From JBMNTU01 sp050945895 (GTDB taxonomy: Bacteria; Bacillota; Clostridia; Christensenellales; Christensenellaceae), in the NCBI GenBank assembly GCA_050945895.1, contig JBMNTU010000043.1, forward strand, positions 1 through 17,708: a DNA stretch of 17,708 nucleotides. The letters run 5' to 3'. A program made the position numbers and the translations under genes. Positions within the stretch are counted from its first letter, which is position 1; the number at the start of each line of letters is the position of its first letter. The notes beneath the pieces are model-generated. The model had not been told where the DNA came from. It worked only from the letters and a program-made list of their open reading frames with translations, and made no database searches. Below are positions 6,801 to 13,685 of the stretch, in pieces.

Positions 6801-8527
6801 ATATGCAGGATGGTGCGTTTGGATTCTCGCTCTATGTGACAGAGGACATTCGTGCGCAGATGGTGAGAAATGGCGTTATAGATGAAACAGACGACCTGGA
6901 GGTTTTCTACTCTACAAACAAGCCGGAGTATACGCTTTCTAAAGATGCTACATCGGAATGGAAAACATGGGATGAGGTAAAGAATAATGCGGACGAGATC
7001 CGCTGCGTCATGTTCTCCAGCTCGAAAGATATGGAGCACGAATATAAGAAGGAGCTGTATTTCTCGCTGGGTCTTCCGGAAAGGACTACCTGCCTGGGGC
7101 TGCAAGGGGCGATCAATACATTCTCCAGCCGTATTTACCGTGATGTTGGAGGCAATAAAACGTACGCGTACAGCGAACGTGTTTCTGTAACGCTTAATGT
7201 ACATGTAATTGAAGGCACTGTTTTGGTAAAACGGACAGGCGACCCGGTAGGCGGCGTAAGCATTAAGGCGCTGGACTGCAAGGCGAGCGACAAACAGCTG
7301 GAGACGGTTACCAGCAACAGCAATGGCGAATACTATACACTGAGCTTGCTTAAATACAATGACGGCGCATACACCGATCCGTTTGTAAAGCTGGAAATTA
7401 CAAACCCGCGGCCGGTTGTAAACGGCGAAGTGAAAAAGGACAGCCTGCGTTTTTCTGCGGGGCAGAAGCTTGATATTGTTTCGGATCACAGCAAGGCGAC
7501 AACGACTGTCGACCTCAACCCCGATATTCCGGGGCAGGGGACGGATAACATCTTCCACGTAAAGATGGATGCGCCGCACGAAGTTGTATTTGACGACAAC
7601 CTGCCGGCGGTGCGCACGCAGGCGACGGTAGCACCGGTCTATCAGTTTGCGGGAGAAACCATTGCATCTCCGTCTGTAACGCCCGACCACCACGGCTATA
7701 CATTTAAGGGTTGGTACAAGAGCAAGGCCGGAGCGGCCGCGCTGGACGCTTCTGACTTGTGGAGCTTTAGCACAGATACTGTGCCTTCGGATATGACGCT
7801 GTTTGCCGGTTGGCAGTCCTTTGCGGCGCCGACAATCAATCTTGCAGAGGATGAAATTACTCTGAATACAAACCCGGAGAAAAACGGCGGCGTAAGCCTT
7901 AAGGATTATACAGAAGAGATGTTTTTGAAGGCGATTGGCGCAACGGTATCCAGCAATATCCCGGGCGGCGGAACGCCTGTCATTTCGACGAATTTTGACA
8001 GCATTAAACCGGCCGACGGCTTTAAGTTGGGCGATTCGCCGTATACTATAACGGTAACGGCAACAGACAGCGCTGGAAACAAGTCGGTTATTACAGTAAC
8101 GGTCAACATTGTGGACGATACACCGCCGACGATTACTTCTCCGGGCGGCGGAAAGCTGACAATTAAGACGCCTGTTGGCACGAAGCTGACAGAGGAGGAT
8201 ATTGATAAGCTGATTACCAGCCAGTATGGACAGCTTGGCGGAAACGACGATTCCTCCGGTGTTACGGTTAAGTATGACCTGAGCGGCGTGGACTTCAATA
8301 AGCCGGGAACGTATACGGCGTGGGCCTATGCGATTGATTCCAGCGGAAATATTTCCGACAAGATTGAAATTGAAATCATCGTAGAGGGCTCTTATGCGGC
8401 GCAACAGGGGATTGCCCCCAAAACAGGCGATTCTGCGATGCTGACGCTGTGGATTGCGCTTGTAGCGATTGGTGCGCTGTGCATAGGCGCGGTAACACTG
8501 CTGCTTCGCCGCAGGACGCAAGGATAA
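3821..8527 (+). CDS. Giant sortase-anchored cell-surface protein, 1568 aa
   Basis: Secreted wall-anchored protein, probably adhesive or structural; no enzyme motif recognised. ATG 3821 is preceded by GGAGG 8 nt upstream. The signal peptide has a very basic start (MGNKKRNTKKKRTFRF) and a hydrophobic core, with likely cleavage after Ala36 (TAMA|EE). An acidic, Glu-rich stretch follows to about residue 110. Residues 110-1130 are Thr/Ser/Gly/Tyr-rich beta-type sequence I cannot assign. About 1131-1200 looks like a CnaB/carboxypeptidase-regulatory-like domain (VLVKRTGDPVGGVSIKA). About 1254-1333 is a Listeria-Bacteroides (InlB B-type) repeat with GYTFKGWYKSKAG and ending LFAGW. Two Ig/HYR-like modules follow (DSAGNKSVITVTVNIVDDTP and DSSGNISDKIEIEI). 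The C-terminus is a sorting signal: APKTG at 1532-1536, a membrane helix and RRRTQG. No sortase gene is in the window. Expression is probably controlled by the leader upstream. Confidence 0.92.
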   Translation: MGNKKRNTKKKRTFRFISLLVAVLLLASVLPMTAMAEEAELPVAEEAVPAAAEGEDGGAEIVEIEVENEGVVAVDDAITSEIDDAITENTEALFAAQAQEDTMQTQEEEFEVLATALSATLTTPGGVVAFEGSNNATVDVAASVNVGNKLTVKADFDSDKLEKTVTIKLEPGMRFTRIPGMIASNSELTDWVEDTTPNAASNPFPSNYAGGMVGPPVFTRADKLTSYGDYQPRAGTLVYTFNKDTMGVLIEVDIGLDPSFAITEHDANGSGVVNQNTFENPVTVTAAQGGVGIGTGVKLPKYTFGGRVSPRLSGGMNYFKKVGEAVAPRYRMYIYDEGTNGSPTGRFSANTRQMMFDSITYTIRYNKDYFLPDSTNPIARPASHATYGVNNSLSDEAILAANASVKVNDPTLHVGSEYDQSTYNYITVTFPYFKTADVYNSTTIYPYFCINGTVQDPTVAANEQKSTPIHDDSTLMSSELTLYNSTKLNRARYAVDGGTLFVLGSGAGGLSFRNLSAPYVSEYLTDTPLDVVGLGGFSVGNYSDTVTPDHQMRIDFSAGDGVYGVRAVKLMTQASTALVPIPDPGLKITIRTNKGGPYDTYQKPESNWPVYTIDQLKGTSAPALDGEYITYIEYEMGDIPSGLMTHSYGMRDTTLGGIFYYGDLLNVPTTGSGSDGNGEYTQYSATAEFYTASAPGNKDYTVQGPPKTENINVYSHKNGTIPKSVTYSVAGSGNQGSGVSLLAGKATTTPITASINTGSHNYVTNPNVHFVEAYDDIVVYLRDTADLKIKKDSIQYSLEGNKAANYIDAESLVQEKEVNGNTVYYFTIPGAVTGGYIYSPTGISRRTAPYIRFNVAAEFSAQSQTIPLSDLILVTVNSANAPLAYPSTSSIKDADDVTGNGVDYRVGAATGSFRTQENKSFIVSSGSGYGDGVWGVYEPGNPGTRIRLNPAGEAWYQTQIVNNSQATVPGGYKMMIPIHKEGEIVSSDPLIVKYMQDGAFGFSLYVTEDIRAQMVRNGVIDETDDLEVFYSTNKPEYTLSKDATSEWKTWDEVKNNADEIRCVMFSSSKDMEHEYKKELYFSLGLPERTTCLGLQGAINTFSSRIYRDVGGNKTYAYSERVSVTLNVHVIEGTVLVKRTGDPVGGVSIKALDCKASDKQLETVTSNSNGEYYTLSLLKYNDGAYTDPFVKLEITNPRPVVNGEVKKDSLRFSAGQKLDIVSDHSKATTTVDLNPDIPGQGTDNIFHVKMDAPHEVVFDDNLPAVRTQATVAPVYQFAGETIASPSVTPDHHGYTFKGWYKSKAGAAALDASDLWSFSTDTVPSDMTLFAGWQSFAAPTINLAEDEITLNTNPEKNGGVSLKDYTEEMFLKAIGATVSSNIPGGGTPVISTNFDSIKPADGFKLGDSPYTITVTATDSAGNKSVITVTVNIVDDTPPTITSPGGGKLTIKTPVGTKLTEEDIDKLITSQYGQLGGNDDSSGVTVKYDLSGVDFNKPGTYTAWAYAIDSSGNISDKIEIEIIVEGSYAAQQGIAPKTGDSAMLTLWIALVAIGALCIGAVTLLLRRRTQG

Positions 8528-8539
8528 TCTGTACAAAAG

Positions 8540-8578
8540 TGCGGCAAATACAGGGAGTCATATGTTCCTGATGCCGCA
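8540..8578 (+). repeat. Long imperfect hairpin in the 3' region of the surface protein gene
   Basis: TGCGGCA (8540-8546) pairs with TGCCGCA (8572-8578), and an inner CAGGGA/TTCCTG stem pairs with one wobble around an 8-nt loop. There is no T-run, so it is more likely an mRNA-end stabilising or processing structure than a terminator. Confidence 0.45.
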
Positions 8579-8589
8579 AGTATGAAATT

Positions 8590-8630
8590 AAAAACGCCTG
8601 TCTGCTGATATTGGCTGGCAGGCGTTTTTT
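8590..8630 (+). terminator. Intrinsic terminator of the surface protein gene
   Basis: AAAACGCCTG (8591-8600) and CAGGCGTTTT (8619-8628) form a perfect 10-bp outer stem, extended inward by partial pairing, ending in six T. The A-run on the left would allow action on the minus strand too. Confidence 0.88.
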
Positions 8631-8687
8631 CTGTGAGGGTTGTAATATTGAAACGACAAATGCGGTGTTGGTATTATTTTGCAGCCC

Positions 8688-8717
8688 TTGACTGGAGTAT
8701 GCGAATAAAGCTATAAT
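8688..8717 (+). promoter_or_regulatory. Sigma-A promoter of the GT-C-like membrane protein gene
   Basis: TTGACT (8688-8693), 18-bp spacer, TATAAT (8712-8717). Transcription would start near 8724, giving a leader of about 135 nt that contains a perfect palindrome. Further TATAAT hexamers at 8781-8786 and 8827-8832 lack good -35 partners. Confidence 0.65.
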
Positions 8718-8755
8718 ACTACTGGTATTTACAGTAAAATTAACTATTCGTGAAC

Positions 8756-8777
8756 AATTTTTCATTGATGAAAAATT
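8756..8777. promoter_or_regulatory. Perfect 22-bp palindrome in the leader, candidate operator
   Basis: AATTTTTCAT-TG-ATGAAAAATT: 10-bp arms with a 2-nt centre. It is AT-rich, and its minimal centre makes a protein-binding dyad more likely than an RNA hairpin. It lies about 30 nt downstream of the predicted start of transcription and just before a second TATAAT at 8781. Confidence 0.4.
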
Positions 8778-8858
8778 CAGTATAATGACAAGCTGTGATT
8801 CAGATGCCGAAAGACAGAGATTTTCGTATAATATTGTTTGAGGGGAAAGCGTATATTT

Positions 8859-10916
8859 ATGGGAAACATTATTTATATCATTGCATTTTTGGGGTGTATT
8901 CTGCTTTTGGCGTTTGCAATAGGCAGCTATCTGAAAAAAATAAACCTGATTTTGCTTATTGTAATGAGTATAGGCGTTTTTTTTGCAGAGTATGTTCTTT
9001 TTTCGTCCCTCTTGCTGATGATCGACAAATTTTATGTTAGCTATGGATTGGGGGTCTCTTTCATTGTCAACCTCGTCTTTTTCTTTATACGCAGAAAGCA
9101 TTTGAAAGGGTTTACGTCCAGAGTGGAGTGCAGCGATAAGAGTGCGTGGATTGCTCTTTTGCTTGTGATTATATGTGCGTTCTTTACATGGGGAAAGGCG
9201 GAGAGCATTACGCCGAATGCTGACAATGGGCTTTACGGACAGCATGCAGTAGATATGTTGTATGGAACAAACAGTATTTCGACTGAAGTTCCGGAGTATG
9301 CGGCAACAGAAAATGCAGCCATCAGAGAAGCGGTTTTCACCGACCTGCCAATAGGGTTGTACAAAGAAACTGCGCAAACGGACGAGATATTGACATTCCA
9401 ATATCATGGATTTCCGGCTTGGCCGACCGTCTTGGCACTTTTTGCAACAATGTTTGGCTTGCCTTATATGACACAGGTGCTTACAATCTTGTTTATTTGT
9501 ATCAGTGTTGCAATGTATTTTTTCACTGCAAAATATGCAAAAACAAAGGTGGCGCCTTTTTTAGCGGTGCTGCTATTTGCGTTTTCGCCGCTGGTGATCA
9601 ATATGGCAAAAAACATCTACAGCGAGGTGCTGTATGCGGCGCTTTTGCTGACGGCGATGCTTGCAATGATGCAAGAGAACAAAAGTATAAAAATGCTAGG
9701 GCTATTACCATTATGCACGCTGCCTTTTCTTCATATTGCTACGTTTCAGTATGCGCCGCTAATTGTGGTTCTGTTGCTGTATCTATCGGTTTATAAAAAA
9801 GAAAAAACATATATTTACGTTAGCCTAGGATTTACCGCAAGCTTGTTGGTTTCACTTGTATATGCGATGCGTGTATCTCCTATTTATATGGGAGGTCAGT
9901 TTAGGCAATTGCTGGGTGAAGACGTAACAAGTAAAAGTGGACTTGCCGTGCTTTGCATGCTCATTGCTGTGCTGGCAATAATATCGTTTGTTTTCCTGTT
10001 TTTGCAACAAAAGCGTACGCGCACGCTTTCTCGCTTTCAGACGTTTTTAGATAAAAGACTTTTACTTATGATGCGGGTCCTGTTTGTTATTATACTGGTT
10101 GTGTTTGTCGTTAAGGGCTATCTATTGGGATTCACGGATCATTACCAGCCGGGAGTAGCTGCTTGGGTATACAGGACATACGGCGGGGCCGGATGGGAAG
10201 GGCTTGTGCACCTGAATATAATACAGGCTTTGATCTATACATCGTTTTTCTGCATCCCGTATTTAATATATAAAATGTTTAGTAAAAAAACAAAATGGGG
10301 TATGCTTACGAATGTTTTTTTGATTGCATTTGTATATTGTATGGCGGTGCTGGCTTTATTACGTACGGATTTCCCGTTGCTGTATTTTATTGCTCGCTAC
10401 AATATTACATTCTTGATGCCGGCAACCATTATCCTGGTTTGCCTGCTGATAGAAAAGGTTGTTCCGGCCGCTGTTTTTGCTGCAATTACAATTGCTGTTT
10501 CTATTCCGGCAAATTTGGTTCAATTCAATGCCATCGAATATAAGAACAATTTTCGTGTGTTAAAGGAAGTATCATCCGAAATTAGCGATGGCAGCATTGT
10601 GATTATTGATTATAGTAAGGGGATGCGCGATTTATTCCAGCAGAATTTACGTGAAATGAATGGATGCTATGTATTTCCATCTAGCGTTGCAAGCGAGGTT
10701 TTAGAGGAATTTCCCAATAAGAAAATCTACCTGATATCCAACCCGCATGACCCGGAGAGTTTAGTCATACCCGGAATGCACCATGTGCTGCAAACACTGA
10801 ATTTGGATGGAACACAGATATTTATGGAGTTGAGCGGATACTACCCCATGGAAACGATTGATTTCGAATTTGCTGTATCTGTCTACCTTGTACAGGAAGG
10901 GGAGAGGATCGATTAA
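8859..10916 (+). CDS. Polytopic membrane protein, probable GT-C glycosyltransferase
   Basis: 685-residue integral membrane protein with roughly a dozen predicted helices. After three N-terminal helices comes a large extracytoplasmic loop with NADNGLYGQHAVDMLYG, which resembles the first-loop acidic DxGLYxxHAxxLLxG pattern of GT-C enzymes that use polyprenyl-phosphate sugars outside the membrane. A hydrophilic C-terminal domain of about 120 residues begins near DGSIVIIDYSKGMRDLF. The ATG at 8859 is preceded by GAGGGG at 8840-8845 (13 nt, rather long); TTG 8838 is an alternative but overlaps that site. The gene converges on a GT2/flippase-like operon, with a shared terminator. Acceptor and sugar are unknown, and a non-enzymatic role is possible. 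Confidence 0.75.
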   Translation: MGNIIYIIAFLGCILLLAFAIGSYLKKINLILLIVMSIGVFFAEYVLFSSLLLMIDKFYVSYGLGVSFIVNLVFFFIRRKHLKGFTSRVECSDKSAWIALLLVIICAFFTWGKAESITPNADNGLYGQHAVDMLYGTNSISTEVPEYAATENAAIREAVFTDLPIGLYKETAQTDEILTFQYHGFPAWPTVLALFATMFGLPYMTQVLTILFICISVAMYFFTAKYAKTKVAPFLAVLLFAFSPLVINMAKNIYSEVLYAALLLTAMLAMMQENKSIKMLGLLPLCTLPFLHIATFQYAPLIVVLLLYLSVYKKEKTYIYVSLGFTASLLVSLVYAMRVSPIYMGGQFRQLLGEDVTSKSGLAVLCMLIAVLAIISFVFLFLQQKRTRTLSRFQTFLDKRLLLMMRVLFVIILVVFVVKGYLLGFTDHYQPGVAAWVYRTYGGAGWEGLVHLNIIQALIYTSFFCIPYLIYKMFSKKTKWGMLTNVFLIAFVYCMAVLALLRTDFPLLYFIARYNITFLMPATIILVCLLIEKVVPAAVFAAITIAVSIPANLVQFNAIEYKNNFRVLKEVSSEISDGSIVIIDYSKGMRDLFQQNLREMNGCYVFPSSVASEVLEEFPNKKIYLISNPHDPESLVIPGMHHVLQTLNLDGTQIFMELSGYYPMETIDFEFAVSVYLVQEGERID

Positions 10917-10935
10917 GGATTTTCTTTGCATTATT

Positions 10936-10964
10936 AAAAAGCCGGACGATTAGTCCGGCTTTTT
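10936..10964. terminator. Bidirectional terminator overlapping the end of the minus-strand GT2 gene
   Basis: AAAAAGCCGGAC-GATTA-GTCCGGCTTTTT, a perfect 12-bp inverted repeat. It terminates the GT-C gene on the plus strand. On the minus strand the hairpin right arm encodes the last codons of the GT2 gene, and its TAA stop (10950-10952) lies in the loop. Confidence 0.93.
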
Positions 10965-11921
10965 GGTGTCTTTGCATGCTTTTATGCCGTCATACTCCAG
11001 TTTTTTCAGACGGTAGAGTATTTCATCGTTGACTTTTCTGTTGGCTGCTACCATATCGGCCAAAAATCCAAATACTAAGACCATTACAGCAGTTACGATT
11101 AGGATACTGGATAAGATAAGAGACTGGACATGCCCGCCATCTCCCTGGAAGAAAAAGTATAAATACCGGATTGCGGGGATAAGGCCAGCCACCAGGATGA
11201 TTAGGCCCAAAGTAAGAAACACCTTCAGGGGTTTGCGGCTGACATAGGTACGTAAAATCGTTGCAGCAGAACGCTTTATGTAGCCCCACATGCTTTTGAA
11301 AAGCCGTGATTCACGCAGCTTGTCGTTGGTGTGTATTTTAACGTTTTCGATACCCGTTTTTTTGCTGCCGGCATCGATGATCGTTTCCAACGTATAGGTG
11401 TACTCTGAAAGCACATTCAACTTCATGGCTGCGTCGCGCGAATAGGCGCGAAAACCGCTGGTCGTATCCTGTACATTGCTGCCCGATGCCCGGCGCACTA
11501 CGCCGCTCCCCGTTTTTTGCAACCTTTTTTTAAGGCTGGAGAAATGCTTAATACTATCTGTATCACGGTCGCCAACGACCATCTCGGCAGTTTGCTCTAA
11601 AATTGGACGAACCAGCTTGGGAATATCGCCGCCATAATATTGGTTGTCTCCATCGGTATTGACGATAATGTCGGCCCCCAGGCGCAGACATGCGTCAATT
11701 CCGGCCATAAATCCCCGGGCAAGCCCGCGGTTATTAGGAAACTTCACAATATGATTCACACCCAGGCTGCGAGCGACCTCGACTGTTTTATCTTTGCTGC
11801 CATCATCGATAATCAGCGTTTCTATAATATCGATTCCCTCGATTTCCGTCGGCAAGTCGCGGATTACAAAGGGTAGGGTTTCTTCTTCGTTGTAGCACGG
11901 GATTTGTATAATGAGCTTCAT
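10950..11921 (-). CDS. Family 2 glycosyltransferase, polyprenol-phosphate sugar synthase-like
   Basis: Probably transfers a sugar from a nucleotide donor to undecaprenyl phosphate on the cytosolic membrane face, providing a donor for a GT-C enzyme. It has 323 residues. The GT-A domain begins KLIIQIPCYNEEETLPFVI; nucleotide-binding IDDGSKDKT is at 38-46, and the metal-binding DGD at 90-92 in NTDGDNQY. DTTSGFRAYSRDAA is the characteristic later motif. Two membrane helices (about 232-260 and 268-295) are followed by a charged tail predicted to be cytosolic. The ATG overlaps the upstream gene's stop as ATGA, with GAGGAG 6 nt upstream, so translation is coupled to the flippase-like gene. The final codons run into the terminator hairpin. 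Confidence 0.9.
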   Translation of the reverse strand: MKLIIQIPCYNEEETLPFVIRDLPTEIEGIDIIETLIIDDGSKDKTVEVARSLGVNHIVKFPNNRGLARGFMAGIDACLRLGADIIVNTDGDNQYYGGDIPKLVRPILEQTAEMVVGDRDTDSIKHFSSLKKRLQKTGSGVVRRASGSNVQDTTSGFRAYSRDAAMKLNVLSEYTYTLETIIDAGSKKTGIENVKIHTNDKLRESRLFKSMWGYIKRSAATILRTYVSRKPLKVFLTLGLIILVAGLIPAIRYLYFFFQGDGGHVQSLILSSILIVTAVMVLVFGFLADMVAANRKVNDEILYRLKKLEYDGIKACKDTKKPD

Positions 11922-12880
11922 ATGGTCTCCTCTTTTTTGTGTCTGCCGCCAGCAGGTTTGGCCAAATATGTGTACATAAATGCTAAAATATCACCAATAA
12001 CATTGGCAATCCTGGATACAACTACTATAAGGGCCAAGTCTGAGGAAGTAAAGAAACTCACCAGAAGAAGAAGCATGATATATTCCCGGATTCCAAGTCC
12101 GCCAGGGGCACCGGGTGTAACAAAGCCAATCAGCCATGCAGCAAGATAGTATCCGCATATTAAAAATGGATACTCCAAAGCCGCCTGTGCATTGATTGCC
12201 ATAGCAACAAGGAAAAAAATAACTGAGTTAATAAAAAGAGCAGCCGCATAATAAGCAAAAGAGAGCAGTGTTTTTTTGATACTGAAGGATGAAAAATAAC
12301 CTTTCCGCTTAATATATAGCAACACCATTATAATTGCGGCGATAAGAACTGCAATGATAATGTAGAGCCATTCCGCCTTTATCATTCCATCGGAAATAGC
12401 AGCGCGCATTGCAATGGTCAGGCCATTCCATGTTAATGCCACAATTAGCACAAGGCCTGCCAGAATAAGGATGATGATCTCCATAATGGAAGATACTGCC
12501 ATATGGCTTTGGGAAATTTCATATTCCTTTCCCAAAATATTGCGCATGGCATAGTGCATAAAATTGCCAGGGACATATTTACTTAAATTTGCTCGGCAGT
12601 AAATGACAAAAACTTGCTTAAAAGGTAATTTTGTACCCGATAACATTTCAAGAATCGATTTCCAGGGGTACGAAAGCAAGGCAACGCTTGCACTTGAAAT
12701 GATTCCTCCAATAATAATCGATACCAAGATCGTTGGTTGTAACAATTCGGACCAATCGACTTCCATCTGGATAAAATATCGTATAACAAAAACAATGCTT
12801 ATAACCATAAGCACGCCGCCTGCAATTTTCACGATTTTTCCCCAGGGGATTTTCTTTTTAGTTGAAGCTTTTTTTTCCAT
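11918..12880 (-). CDS. LPG_synthase_TM (YbhN/UPF0104-like) membrane protein, flippase-like
   Basis: 320-residue polytopic protein with about eight helices. Family marks are ANLSKYVPGNFMHYAMRN in the first half and GFVTPGAPGGLGIREYIML near the end, matching the conserved YxPG and PGGLGxRE signatures of the membrane part of lysyl-phosphatidylglycerol synthase (MprF). The catalytic aminoacyl-transferase domain of MprF is absent, so it is not LPG synthase. Stand-alone members often sit beside polyprenol-sugar glycosyltransferases and are suspected of lipid translocation. It is first in a two-gene operon with the GT2 (4-nt overlap). The start ATG at 12880 has only a weak ribosome site (GTAGGT) and would have a leader of about 18 nt. 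Confidence 0.88.
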   Translation of the reverse strand: MEKKASTKKKIPWGKIVKIAGGVLMVISIVFVIRYFIQMEVDWSELLQPTILVSIIIGGIISSASVALLSYPWKSILEMLSGTKLPFKQVFVIYCRANLSKYVPGNFMHYAMRNILGKEYEISQSHMAVSSIMEIIILILAGLVLIVALTWNGLTIAMRAAISDGMIKAEWLYIIIAVLIAAIIMVLLYIKRKGYFSSFSIKKTLLSFAYYAAALFINSVIFFLVAMAINAQAALEYPFLICGYYLAAWLIGFVTPGAPGGLGIREYIMLLLLVSFFTSSDLALIVVVSRIANVIGDILAFMYTYLAKPAGGRHKKEETI

Positions 12881-12904
12881 AACCTACACCATAATAACCG
12901 CTCA

Positions 12905-12933
12905 ATTATATCATTTTATGAGTGCAGTGTCAA
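12905..12933 (-). promoter_or_regulatory. Consensus sigma-A promoter of the flippase-like/GT2 operon
   Basis: On the minus strand, TTGACA (12933-12928), 17-bp spacer, TATAAT (12910-12905): a perfect match to the consensus in both hexamers. Transcription should start near 12898, 18 nt before the ATG. Confidence 0.88.
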
Positions 12934-12957
12934 ACCGCCGGACAAGGGGATTACGGG

Positions 12958-12986
12958 TTTACTTTTGATTCGAAATCATGTACTAT
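12958..12986 (+). promoter_or_regulatory. Divergent promoter of the methyltransferase-ugd genes
   Basis: TTTACT (12958-12963), 17-bp spacer, TACTAT (12981-12986), four of six matches in each box. It is back-to-back with the minus-strand promoter; the two -35 boxes are 24 bp apart, so one regulator could reach both. Confidence 0.45.
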
Positions 12987-13016
12987 TGTCCTAGCAATTA
13001 TTGAGGAGAAAGCTAC

Positions 13017-13621
13017 ATGGATGTATATGGCAACTATTATGATAAATATGCCAGCAAGAACGCGTTAGTAAAAAAATGATGAGCGGGTTTTTTCGGGATT
13101 TGCAGGCTTACCTCGACAGCATCTCTTTTGATTCGGTTCTGGAAGCTGGGTGCGGCGAAGGAAAAGTTTTTGAGTATGTCACCAGTAATTATAAACCGTC
13201 CAACGCGTGCGCTTTTGATTTGGGAGAAGATGTGGTAAAAGAAGCGAGGGCATTTCTGCCGCAATATGCAGACAATATCCATAACAAAAGTATTTACGAA
13301 AGTGGATACGACGATGAGGCTTTTGATCTTGTGATTTGCTGTGAGGTGCTCGAGCATCTTGATAATCATGAAAAAGCGCTTCAGGGAATTAACCGTATTG
13401 CCCAAAAATATATATTGCTCAGTGTACCAAAAGAGCCGTTGTGGCGTGTAATGAACATGGCAAGGCTGAAATATTTAAAAAGCTTTGGGAACACCCCTGG
13501 GCACATCAATCATTGGTCAAAATCGAAGTTTATAAAGCTGGTTAGCCGGTATGGAGATATTTTACAAATAAAAACCCCAACTCCTTGGACGATGGTGCTT
13601 CTTCAAAAAAGTTCAAACTAG
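13017..13621 (+). CDS. SAM-dependent class I methyltransferase, disrupted or programmed -1 frameshift near the start
   Basis: ATG 13017 has a strong GAGGAG 8 nt upstream but reads only 20 codons (MDVYGNYYDKYASKNALVKK) to TGA 13077-13079. A second frame opens at ATG 13076 with MMSGFFRDLQAYLDS and no ribosome site, and runs 181 codons. Joined by a -1 shift at A-AAA-AAA (13070-13076), they give a continuous 201-residue protein. Motif I is VLEAGCGEGK at about 41-50, and CCEVLEHLDNHEKAL is the post-motif acidic/His region of Methyltransf_11-type enzymes. The N-terminal YGNYYDKYASKN is a usual opening for such proteins, so the gene really starts at 13017. Options are a pseudogene or homopolymer error (one A short), slippage, or restart at the overlapping ATGA. 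The substrate is unknown; the glycan context suggests sugar or lipid methylation. Confidence 0.82.
13070..13076 (+). other. Slippery heptamer A-AAA-AAA directly before a stop codon
   Basis: In the zero frame the codons are GTA AAA AAA TGA. The seven A are in exact X-XXY-YYZ register for a -1 shift, which leads into AAA AAA ATG ATG AGC, the methyltransferase frame. It is also a run at which RNA polymerase could add an A. Confidence 0.5.
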
Positions 13622-13685
13622 CTTTTGCTGTGGGTTCATGTTTTTTGACAGATTATATATTTACATGAAATAAGGAGACAAATTT

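Noticed and set aside
6209..8536. A 775-codon minus-strand frame opposite the surface protein gene
   Set aside because: The plus frame has a signal peptide, ordered domains and a sorting signal. The minus product is Arg/Cys/Tyr-rich with no ribosome site, explained by biased codon use on the other strand.
13645..13667. TTGACA upstream of ugd as its own promoter
   Set aside because: No acceptable -10 lies at 16-18 bp; the AT-rich bases are at 5-11 bp. Read-through from the methyltransferase promoter is simpler.
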